From UBA6901 sp964355495 (GTDB lineage: Bacteria; Pseudomonadota; Gammaproteobacteria; Acidiferrobacterales; UBA6901), in NCBI GenBank assembly GCA_964355495.1, contig CAYHES010000154.1, positions 1 to 6,214 of the forward strand: DNA of 6,214 nt, read 5' to 3'. Positions 1 through 6,214 of this stretch are shown one piece after another (the stretch's first letter is position 1; each line of letters starts with the position of its first letter). Under the pieces are notes generated by a model. It had not been told where the DNA came from. It ran no database searches and worked only from the letters and a program-made list of their open reading frames with translations. Both the position numbers and the translations under genes were made by a program.

Positions 1-17
1 AGGCGGCACACATCACT

Positions 18-140
18 CCTTCCCCCTTTCAGGGGGAAGGTGGGGATGGGGGTGCACTGCGTGAACACGGACACGCGCACCGGCATTGCACCCCCACCCT
101 CGCCCTCCAGTGAATGAAGCCCCATTCACTAGGGGGAGGG
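18..140. repeat. Structured GC-rich intergenic repeat, copy 1
   Basis: Three inverted repeats sit in a row. A perfect 9-bp hairpin (18-26 with 32-40, CCTTCCCCC/GGGGGAAGG, 5-nt loop) comes first. A perfect 10-bp pair (47-56 with 87-96, TGGGGGTGCA/TGCACCCCCA) follows and encloses a smaller GCGTG/CACGC stem (59-63 with 72-76). Last is an 8-bp hairpin AGTGAATG/CATTCACT (109-116 with 123-130), leading into GGGGGAGGG and a run of seven A. The same order of parts (CCTTC hairpin, then GGATG plus G-run, then a C-rich return arm, then a hairpin ending in GGGGAGAGGG or similar) occurs inverted at 3033-3170, so this looks like a dispersed family. No terminal inverted repeat is visible here. The left edge may lie outside the window, so the limits are approximate. 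Confidence 0.55.
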
Positions 141-181
141 AAAAAAATCTCGACCGCGGTAACGGTCGAACCGTTGTGGGT

Positions 182-203
182 CCCCCGGCAGAGCCGGGGG
201 TTT
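182..203 (+). terminator. Strong GC hairpin with short T run
   Basis: CCCCCGGC (182-189) pairs perfectly with GCCGGGGG (193-200) across an AGA loop, and TTTA follows. The stem is very stable but the T run is only three bases, so it is at best a weak intrinsic terminator. It could end transcription of a plus-strand gene left of the window, or simply be a further part of the neighbouring repeat. A second small stem, CGACCG/CGGTCG (151-156 with 163-168), lies just upstream. Confidence 0.35.
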
Positions 204-218
204 ACCTCAAGCTGAATT

Positions 219-244
219 AAAAGGGGCACAGCGCGCCCTTTTTT
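219..244 (+). terminator. Probable intrinsic terminator upstream of dat
   Basis: AAAA (219-222) and GGGC (224-227) pair with GCCC (235-238) and TTTT (239-242), leaving one bulged G and a 7-nt loop. The T run extends to six bases at 239-244. The A-rich left flank gives the opposite strand a CCCCTTTT end, so it may also work in that direction. It probably separates dat from a gene outside the window; in related bacteria that neighbour is often dacA, but this is not visible here. Confidence 0.5.
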
Positions 245-339
245 GTCGGAACGGCGCTCAGGCCCTGGACAGGGTAACGCGGCTGACCCACGCCGCGCCG
301 TGGCCGGCCGCGCCGCTTCGGGATAGAATCTGTTGCTTC

Positions 340-358
340 GCGGGTCTGCCCGCTTTTT
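340..358 (+). terminator. Terminator-like hairpin in the dat leader
   Basis: GCGGG (340-344) pairs with CCCGC (349-353) over a TCTG loop and is followed at once by five T (354-358), ending 15 bases before the dat ATG. The stem is only 5 bp, so it may be a weak attenuator, or a chance structure in GC-rich DNA. A possible -10 box TAGAAT lies at 324-329, which would place the hairpin at the very start of the transcript. No convincing -35 box was found. Confidence 0.25.
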
Positions 359-373
359 GCGACACGCTTATCC

Positions 374-1240
374 ATGTATCCCGCGCTCGTCTATCTCAAC
401 GGTGCGTTTCTCCCTCCGGAGCAGGCGCAAGTTTCGGTGTTCGACCGCGGCTTCGTGTTCGCGGACGGTGTGTATGAAGTGATCCCGGCCTACGGCGGCC
501 GCCCGTTCCGCCTGCCGCAGCATCTGGCGCGCCTCGACAACAGCCTCGCCGGCATCCGCCTGTCCAATCCGCTGACGGCGCGCGACTGGCAGACGGTATT
601 CACGCGCCTGGTGGAAGCCGGTGGCGGCGGCGACCAGTCGGTATATCTGCAAGTCACACGCGGCCCGGCGGAACGCGACCACGCCTTCCCGAAGCAGATC
701 ACGCCAACGGTGTTCGCGTATTCCCAAGCGCTCAAATACCCGGAACCGGCGCAACTGAGCGCCGGCGTCGCCGCGATCACGGTGCCGGACATCCGCTGGC
801 AGCGCTGCGACATCAAGGCGATCGCGCTCCTGCCGAACGTGCTCATGCGCCAGCAGGCCACCGAGCAGGGCGCGGCCGAGGCGATCCTGCTGCGCGACGG
901 CCGCATGACCGAAGGCTCGGCGAGCAATATTTTCATCGTGCTGAACGGCGTGCTCGTGACCCCGCCCAAGGGGCCGTTCATTCTGCCCGGTGTCACGCGC
1001 GACCTGGCACTGGAGCTGGCGCGCGCGCACGGGCTGGCGTGCGAGGAGCGCGCCGTGACCGAATCCGAATTGCGCGGCGCCGACGAACTGATGTTGTCGA
1101 GCTCCACCAAGGAGCTGCTGCCGATCACACGCCTCGACGGCAAGCCCGTGGGCAGCGGCCAGCCCGGCCCGCTGCATGCGCGTCTGCATGCCCTCTATCA
1201 GGATTACATCCGTGACTTCCGCGCCGGCAAGGTCGAGTAG
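374..1240 (+). CDS. dat: D-amino-acid aminotransferase (fold-type IV PLP enzyme)
   Basis: The 288-residue protein belongs to class IV PLP aminotransferases (D-AAT, BCAT, ADC lyase). These D-enzymes interconvert D-alanine and D-glutamate with their 2-oxo acids in the cytosol, supplying D-amino acids for peptidoglycan. The Schiff-base lysine is K148 in RCDIKAIALLPN, and E180 in TEGSASN matches the glutamate that contacts the pyridine nitrogen. Y34 in DGVYE and the R101/H103 pair in RGPAERDHAFP match the carboxylate-binding Tyr31, Arg98 and His100 of Bacillus D-AAT, which favours a D-amino-acid enzyme over BCAT or ADC lyase. Length is normal for the family, and the start gives the usual N-terminus (LNGxF then DRGFVFADGVYE). 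No Shine-Dalgarno is evident before the ATG, so initiation may be leaderless or weak. lipB overlaps its 3' end and is probably co-transcribed. Confidence 0.93.
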   Translation: MYPALVYLNGAFLPPEQAQVSVFDRGFVFADGVYEVIPAYGGRPFRLPQHLARLDNSLAGIRLSNPLTARDWQTVFTRLVEAGGGGDQSVYLQVTRGPAERDHAFPKQITPTVFAYSQALKYPEPAQLSAGVAAITVPDIRWQRCDIKAIALLPNVLMRQQATEQGAAEAILLRDGRMTEGSASNIFIVLNGVLVTPPKGPFILPGVTRDLALELARAHGLACEERAVTESELRGADELMLSSSTKELLPITRLDGKPVGSGQPGPLHARLHALYQDYIRDFRAGKVE

Positions 1241-1880
1241 CCTCGACACGCGGGTCGCGCTGGTGCGCGACCTCGGGCGCGCGGACTACACGCGCGTCTG
1301 GCAGGACATGCGCGCCTTCACCGAGCGGCGCGACGCCTCCACGCCGGATGAAATCTGGCTGGTCGAACACCCGCCGGTGTACACCCTCGGCACCAACGAT
1401 CGCAACGAGGCTTTCGACAATCCCGGCATTCCCGTTGTAAAAAGCGACCGCGGCGGGCAAATTACCTATCACGGCCCGGGACAGCTGATCGCCTATGTGC
1501 TCATCGACCTGCGCCGGCGCGGCTGGGGTGTAAGGCAGTTGGTCATCATGCTGGAGCAGGCCGTCATCGACCTGCTGGCGGCGCGCGGCCTGTTTGCAGT
1601 ACGGCGCGCCGGGGCGCCCGGCGTGTACGTGGACGTGCGCAAGATCGCCCAACTCGGCTTGCGCGTGCGGCGCGGCGCGAGCTACCACGGGTTGTCATTC
1701 AATGTGGACATGGACCACGAACCGTTCCGCCGCATCAAACCGTGCGGTTATGCCGGCCTCGAAACCACCGATCTCGCCACCCTCGCCGGTAGCGAACACG
1801 CGCACCTGGACGAAGTGAAAAGCGAACTGCTTGCCCAGCTGTTATGCAATCTGGGATACAATAATTTTCAGGAACCCTGA
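1212..1880 (+). CDS. lipB: Octanoyl-[acyl-carrier-protein]:protein octanoyltransferase
   Basis: LipB moves the octanoyl group from acyl-ACP to the lipoyl domains of E2 and GcvH proteins; LipA then inserts sulfur. From the chosen start the protein is 222 residues (E. coli LipB 213). Family motifs in order: RDLGRADYTRVWQDM (19-33), DEIWLVEHPPVYTLG (46-60), RGGQITYHGPGQLIAY (80-95), GVYVDVRKIAQLGLRVRRGASYHG (137-160) and RIKPCGYAGLETTDL (174-188). K144 and C178 correspond to the catalytic Lys135 and Cys169 of E. coli. I chose GTG at 1212 because AGGA (1200-1203) lies 8 bases upstream, giving a 29-base overlap with dat and suggesting coupled translation. Alternatives are ATG at 1176 (12 residues longer, deeper in dat) and GTG at 1263 (17 shorter), which still keeps the conserved domain. 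lipA does not follow directly. Confidence 0.92.
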   Translation: MTSAPARSSSLDTRVALVRDLGRADYTRVWQDMRAFTERRDASTPDEIWLVEHPPVYTLGTNDRNEAFDNPGIPVVKSDRGGQITYHGPGQLIAYVLIDLRRRGWGVRQLVIMLEQAVIDLLAARGLFAVRRAGAPGVYVDVRKIAQLGLRVRRGASYHGLSFNVDMDHEPFRRIKPCGYAGLETTDLATLAGSEHAHLDEVKSELLAQLLCNLGYNNFQEP

Positions 1881-2031
1881 GCCTCTGGCAATGAACTCGC
1901 CGCGCATACTCGATCGCATGCCGCCTGCCGAATTTACCAGCGCCACGCAGCCTGCGCACCACCGCGGTCCACGGACACGGCTCTCCTGTCACGCCGAACA
2001 GCAGGCCAAGGGCTTATAACAACCAACAACC

Positions 2032-2044
2032 ATCCTGAAAGGAT
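2032..2044 (+). promoter_or_regulatory. Shine-Dalgarno inside a small hairpin
   Basis: A good ribosome binding site, AAAGGA (2038-2043), ends 6 bases before the ATG at 2050 and supports that start. It forms the right arm of a perfect 5-bp hairpin ATCCT-GAA-AGGAT (2032-2044), which could partly mask it. Further upstream a TATAAC (2015-2020) resembles a -10 box, but no -35 box at standard spacing was found. The regulatory role is inference; a 5-bp stem is weak. Confidence 0.3.
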
Positions 2045-2049
2045 ACGCT

Positions 2050-2955
2050 ATGGAACTGTGGCCCCGTATTGCTGAAGCGCTGATCACGCCACCCGGCATT
2101 GTTGTTCTGCTGCTGCTTCTCACTTTCCTTGCGTATCTCCGCCGCCAGTGGCTAGGCGCCGCGATGCTGGTCCTGAGCACTATTACCCTGGTCGCCCTGA
2201 GCCTGCCGCTCACCGCGCACCGGCTGATGAGCGGACTGGAGAATTTCTCAAAACCACCGGAACTGGTGCCGATGGCGGAGAAGGGGCCGCAGGCAGCGCT
2301 TTATGTTCCACAAAAAAGCCTGAAGGATCCGCCCGAGGCAATCGTGGTGCTGGGCAGCGGTCGCTATACCGAGGCCCCGGAATATGATCTGGCGGACACG
2401 GTGAGTGCGCAAGGGCTGGAGCGCCTGCGCTATGCGGCATTCCTGCAGCGCAAGACCGGGCTGCCGATCCTGGTGAGCGGCGGCGCTCCGGGCGGCGAGG
2501 ATACAGCCGAGGCCGAGCACATGCAGGCCGTGCTGAGCGAGGATTTCCATGCGAACGTGAAGTGGGTGGAGCGCGAATCCCGCACGACCGTTGAAAATGC
2601 GCGCAACAGCCAGGCGTTACTCGTGCCCGCCAAGGTGCGGCACATCTATCTCGTCACCCATGCCTGGCACATGCGACGCGCGGCGCGCGCCTTCGAGTCG
2701 GTCGGCATCAAGGTGACGCCGGCCCCGACCGGGTTCCATACCCTGGGTCGCGCGGCGCGCATGTCGGGCGCCTACCTGCCCAGCGCCCAGGGCATGCATT
2801 ACACCAGTCTTGCACTACACGAACGTCTGGGACTTATCGGGCATGACTTCAAGGAGAGTGACATGCCGGCGAACGGCAAGCCATCCGCAGAGGCCGCAAC
2901 GGCTCCGTCATCCGCTCCCGCCGCTGCATCAAGCCCGACACCGAAAAAGAAATAG
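2050..2955 (+). CDS. YdcF/ElyC/SanA family protein (DUF218), two-TM membrane anchor
   Basis: The 301-residue protein has two hydrophobic segments near the N-terminus (about 15-31 and 36-54, separated by a short RRQ turn), a linker, then a DUF218 domain (about 96-240). Visible motifs are EAIVVLGSGR (96-105), LPILVSGGAPGGEDTAEAEHM (138-158), ERESRTTVENARNS (174-187) and HIYLVTHAWHMRRAARAFE (198-216). The C-terminal part around LPSAQGMHYTSLALHERLGLIG matches the end of E. coli ElyC in layout, as do the two TM segments. ElyC has been linked to peptidoglycan and lipid-carrier metabolism; the biochemical function of the family is not settled. The last 30 residues are an Ala/Ser/Pro-rich low-complexity tail ending in KKK and are probably disordered. 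A strong AAAGGA precedes the start. It lies 169 bases after lipB; co-transcription is possible but unproven. Confidence 0.85.
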   Translation: MELWPRIAEALITPPGIVVLLLLLTFLAYLRRQWLGAAMLVLSTITLVALSLPLTAHRLMSGLENFSKPPELVPMAEKGPQAALYVPQKSLKDPPEAIVVLGSGRYTEAPEYDLADTVSAQGLERLRYAAFLQRKTGLPILVSGGAPGGEDTAEAEHMQAVLSEDFHANVKWVERESRTTVENARNSQALLVPAKVRHIYLVTHAWHMRRAARAFESVGIKVTPAPTGFHTLGRAARMSGAYLPSAQGMHYTSLALHERLGLIGHDFKESDMPANGKPSAEAATAPSSAPAAASSPTPKKK

Positions 2956-2998
2956 TCCTGCGGCGCGTGCAGTCGCTGCATTGCGCAACCGCTTCAGC

Positions 2999-3218
2999 TT
3001 ACTGATCCGGTCGCTAAATAGTGCGTGGTGCTTTCCTCCCTCTCCCCGCGGGAGACGACTGCATGGATGCAGGAGGTAGAGCAATGCCGGGAGCAATTGC
3101 CGAGGGCCGGGGTGAGGGCCAAGCAGCGCAACAACGGCCCTCATCCTGTCCTTCTCCCGCGGGGAGAAGGAACCCAAAGTTTGTCGGGGTGCGCACTATT
3201 TAGCGTTCTTCTCAGTAA
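2999..3218. mobile_element. MITE-like element with 27-bp imperfect terminal inverted repeats
   Basis: The ends at 2999-3025 and 3192-3218 are inverted copies that match at 21 of 27 positions in strict register: TTACTGA outermost, six unmatched bases, then a perfect 14-bp block CGCTAAATAGTGCG (3012-3025, with 3192-3205). Inside are a near-perfect stem TCTCCC/GGGAGA (3041-3055), TGAGGGCC/GGCCCTCA (3113-3120 with 3137-3144), and a perfect 9-bp hairpin CCTTCTCCC/GGGAGAAGG (3150-3158 with 3162-3170). The element is 220 bp and has no coding capacity of its own, which fits a non-autonomous miniature element. No target-site duplication is clear. It lies between two convergent genes. The internal part repeats, inverted, the architecture of 18-140. 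Confidence 0.6.
3033..3170. repeat. Structured GC-rich intergenic repeat, copy 2
   Basis: Read on the minus strand this runs: a 9-bp CCTTCTCCC/GGGAGAAGG hairpin, ACAGGATGAGGGCC, a loop, GGCCCTCACCCC then CCCTCGG, and finally a hairpin ending GGGGAGAGGGAGG. Copy 1 at 18-140 runs: 9-bp CCTTC hairpin, TGGGGATGGGGG, loop, CACCCCCACCCTCGCCCTCC, hairpin, GGGGGAGGG. The shared order and partial identity suggest a common family. From memory, intergenic repeats with CCTTCTCCC-GGGAGAAGG and GGATGAGGG blocks are widespread in Proteobacteria. Here the repeat is framed by the 27-bp terminal inverted repeats. Confidence 0.5.
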
Positions 3219-3393
3219 TAATGGGTATGGACGCGGATCGTTCCGCCTGATTCCGCACATCCGCCAACAGCACTATCGTTTCGGGTTTGTCGGCATTTTC
3301 GCCGTGCATTTCCTTGCGAAATACCTGGCGCCTGTAGTGATAATGCGGCGTGTGGATTGTCCGGTGACGCGGCGGAACGCGGGTAAATGACAA
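3196..3393 (-). CDS. Possible short ORF ending inside the MITE end (doubtful)
   Basis: A 65-codon frame opens with TTG 8 bases after the stop of the HD-GYP gene; an internal ATG would give about 37 residues. Its last residues (about ITEKNAK) and its TAG stop come from the terminal repeat of the mobile element, so if it was ever a gene it has been cut by that insertion. No good ribosome binding site is seen, third-position GC is clearly lower than in the neighbouring genes, and I recognise no family. Apart from this frame, 3219-3401 shows no gene, tRNA or clear terminator. It is most likely a degraded remnant or non-coding. Confidence 0.15.
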   Translation of the reverse strand: MSFTRVPPRHRTIHTPHYHYRRQVFRKEMHGENADKPETIVLLADVRNQAERSASIPIITEKNAK

Positions 3394-3401
3394 GTGCCGG
3401 C

Positions 3402-4511
3402 TCAGGCATTGGCGACGCGAGACAGGCAGGCACCGGAGCCATTTTGGTCTTCGCCGGCAGGAACACCGTCCTCGGCAAACTGCTTCTGGATGTCTATCGC
3501 TTCATCGATGCGCCGCAACAGTGCCGTCACACAGCCTGGATCAAAATGCCGGCCACGTTCAGCGCGCATGAACTCAAGGGCGTCGCCCAATGCCCAGGCC
3601 TGCTTGTAGTGGCGTGCGTTGACGAGCGCATCGAACACATCGGCCGTCGCCGCAATGCGCCCGGCGAGCGGAATGGCCTCGCCCGCAAGCCCATTCGGAT
3701 AACCCTCGCCGCTGTACTGCTCGTGATGCGTGTACGCAATCTCGGCGCCCATGCGCAGCAGTTCGGAGTGGCTGTCCTTGAGCAGATCGTGACCGATGCG
3801 GGCGTGGGTCTGCATGATGCCCCGCTCCACGGCATCGAGCTTGCCGTGCTTGAGCAGGATACGGTCGGGGATGCCGACCTTGCCGATGTCGTGCATGGGC
3901 GCGGCGAGCAGCAGCATGTCGCAGAAGCGCGCATCGAGCCCGAGTTCCCGCGCAATGAGTTGGGCGATATGCGCCATGCGGCGCATGTGGTTGCCGGTTT
4001 CCTCGTCCCGGTAACCGGACAGGTGCGTGAGACGCTGGATGATAACCGCCTGCTCTTGTTCGACGAGCTGTTGCGCGCTTTCCTTCATTTCGCGTTCGAG
4101 CCGACCCATGTCCTGGCGCCCGTCACGCAGGCTTTCGCGCAGGCGCAGATGGTTGCGCGTACGCACCACGACATCGGCGATGTTAATGGGCTTGCTCAGA
4201 AAATCGGTTGCGCCATTCTCGAGCGCCTGCTGCTGGAGTTCAGTGCCGGGCTGGCCGGTGATCATGATCATCGGCACTCCCTGAAAACGCGCGCGGCGGC
4301 GCACCCGCGCCATGAACTCGATGCCGCTCATGCCCGGCATCTTGTAGTCGATGAGACAAAGGTCCGGCTCGTTCGCGTCGCACCAACTGGCCGCTGCCTG
4401 TGGCGAGGTAAAGCCCACCGTGCGCACCTCGGGCAGGTTGCGCTTGATGGTTTCCTCGATCAGCAGGATGTTATCCGGCTCGTCGTCCAAAATCAGAATG
4501 GTCTGTGACAT
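3402..4511 (-). CDS. Response regulator with REC and HD-GYP domains (c-di-GMP phosphodiesterase)
   Basis: The 369-residue protein has a receiver domain (about 3-122): acidic pair D9/D10, phospho-acceptor D55 in LCLIDYKMPGMSG, T85 in MIMITG and K107 in FLSKP. A charged, probably coiled-coil linker follows (about 126-158), then an HD-GYP domain (about 160-345). The expected metal ligands are all present: E171 and H175 (ETGNH), H207/D208 (MHDIGKVGIPD), H236 (MQTH), H262/H263 (HHEQYSGEGYP) and D291 (TADVFDAL). The full set, including the bridging glutamate, matches active enzymes that hydrolyse c-di-GMP in the cytosol (RpfG type). S267 replaces the Asp common in HHExxDGxGYP. No histidine kinase is adjacent, so it is an orphan here. 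The ATG at 4511 places the receiver motif normally; only a weak AGG-like site lies upstream. It is transcribed apart from rpoD, whose terminator lies between. Confidence 0.93.
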   Translation of the reverse strand: MSQTILILDDEPDNILLIEETIKRNLPEVRTVGFTSPQAAASWCDANEPDLCLIDYKMPGMSGIEFMARVRRRARFQGVPMIMITGQPGTELQQQALENGATDFLSKPINIADVVVRTRNHLRLRESLRDGRQDMGRLEREMKESAQQLVEQEQAVIIQRLTHLSGYRDEETGNHMRRMAHIAQLIARELGLDARFCDMLLLAAPMHDIGKVGIPDRILLKHGKLDAVERGIMQTHARIGHDLLKDSHSELLRMGAEIAYTHHEQYSGEGYPNGLAGEAIPLAGRIAATADVFDALVNARHYKQAWALGDALEFMRAERGRHFDPGCVTALLRRIDEAIDIQKQFAEDGVPAGEDQNGSGACLSRVANA

Positions 4512-4630
4512 GTGTTATGCACCTATCCCCGTCGGAAACAGATTCAAGTTTCATGCCACGAACAGACAGGAGACTACAATTGACCTATTTGAGCATCGGA
4601 ATAGAAGGAAATAGCCGCTGGTTCTGACAT

Positions 4631-4658
4631 AAAAAAGGGGTTACTCGCGTAACCCCTT
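4631..4658 (-). terminator. Intrinsic terminator of the rpoD-tRNA transcript
   Basis: A perfect 10-bp stem AAGGGGTTAC/GTAACCCCTT (4635-4644 with 4649-4658) has a 4-nt loop. On the minus strand the stem runs straight into six T (4636-4631), a classic Rho-independent terminator. It starts 7 bases after the tRNA CCA end, so it limits the tRNA 3' trailer and closes the rpoD transcript before the HD-GYP gene. On the plus strand it is followed by TGTTTTAA, so weak activity that way is possible. Confidence 0.9.
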
Positions 4659-4665
4659 GTTTTAA

Positions 4666-4742
4666 TGGTGGGCCCGGCAGGACTCGAACCTGCGACCTAG
4701 GGATTATGAGTCCCCAGCTCTAACCAGCTGAGCTACAGGCCC
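4666..4742 (-). tRNA. tRNA with CAT anticodon, probably tRNA-Ile2 (k2C), CCA encoded
   Basis: The 77-nt cloverleaf is complete on the minus strand: acceptor GGGCCTG/CGGGCCC with one G-U pair, D stem GCTC/GAGC, anticodon stem GGGGA/TCCCT with loop CTCATAA (anticodon CAT at 4708-4706), T arm GCAGG-TTCGAGT-CCTGC, discriminator A and encoded CCA. CAT can mean initiator Met, elongator Met or Ile2. An initiator is unlikely because G1-C72 is paired. Acceptor pairs C4-G69 and C5-G68 are the features I recall being used by TilS to pick out tRNA-Ile2, where C34 becomes lysidine and reads AUA. I therefore favour Ile2; elongator Met remains possible. It begins 14 bases after the rpoD stop, leaving no room for a promoter in between, so it is likely cut out of the rpoD transcript. 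Confidence 0.93.
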
Positions 4743-4756
4743 GAGTCCAAATGACG

Positions 4757-6214
<1,458 letters not shown>

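Noticed and set aside
18..200. The run of inverted repeats at the left edge, tested as a CRISPR array
   Set aside because: There is no regular direct repeat with spacers; the repeats are inverted and of different sequence.
368..1249. A 293-codon minus-strand frame opposite dat, plus a 217-codon one at 490-1143
   Set aside because: Both mirror the dat coding sequence; dat has all catalytic residues. The antisense products are rich in Arg, Ala and His or Ser with no family signature, typical of shadows.
1891..2019. A 42-codon frame (ATG at 1891) in the lipB to ElyC-like gap, tested as a lipA remnant or small gene
   Set aside because: No ribosome binding site and no similarity to the LipA N-terminus or any family I know. 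The 169-base gap otherwise shows only a weak -10-like box and the downstream Shine-Dalgarno.
3025..3390. A 121-codon plus-strand frame across the MITE-like element, tested as a transposase fragment
   Set aside because: It is built from the hairpin arms and shows no transposase motif; the element appears non-coding.
3387..4508. A 373-codon open frame on the plus strand, opposite the HD-GYP gene
   Set aside because: It is the antisense of a clear, motif-complete response regulator. Long antisense frames are common in high-GC genes, and the product has no recognisable domain.
4512..4630. A promoter for the HD-GYP gene (TTGAAT followed by GATAGG or CATAAC on the minus strand)
   Set aside because: The boxes match poorly or the spacing (about 16 or 22) does not combine with a good -10, so no promoter is claimed.

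Overview
The window looks like ordinary chromosomal DNA from a high-GC proteobacterium, most likely a gammaproteobacterium. The RpoD visible here is very close to the E. coli type from region 2 to its end. A CAT-anticodon tRNA sits directly behind rpoD. A D-amino-acid aminotransferase gene lies next to lipB, which resembles the dacA-dat-ybeD-lipB-lipA neighbourhood of gammaproteobacteria. The order or genus cannot be fixed from the sequence alone.

Layout, left to right. Positions 1-373 carry no convincing gene: they hold a structured GC-rich repeat (18-140), two terminator-like hairpins (182-203 and 219-244) and a short leader with a third small hairpin just before dat. A plus-strand block follows: dat (374-1240), lipB (1212-1880, overlapping dat by 29 bases) and, after a 169-base gap, a two-transmembrane DUF218 protein of the ElyC/YdcF/SanA kind (2050-2955). 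The convergent intergenic region 2956-3401 contains a 220-bp MITE-like element (2999-3218) with 27-bp imperfect terminal inverted repeats, carrying a second copy of the repeat architecture seen at 18-140. The minus strand then holds a REC plus HD-GYP response regulator (3402-4511), an intrinsic terminator (4631-4658), a tRNA with CAT anticodon and encoded CCA (4666-4742), and the 3' part of rpoD (4757 to the window edge).

How the genes work together. Dat makes D-glutamate or D-alanine for peptidoglycan and the ElyC-like protein probably also acts on the envelope, so the plus-strand block may have an envelope theme with lipoate transfer added. The HD-GYP regulator is expected to hydrolyse cyclic-di-GMP when phosphorylated; no partner kinase is visible. 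The tRNA is almost certainly the distal part of the rpoD transcript and shares its terminator.

I see no new multi-gene system. The most interesting non-standard items are the MITE-like element with its related second repeat, the rpoD-tRNA arrangement, and the lack of ybeD and lipA around lipB. Long open frames opposite dat and opposite the HD-GYP gene are treated as high-GC shadows.
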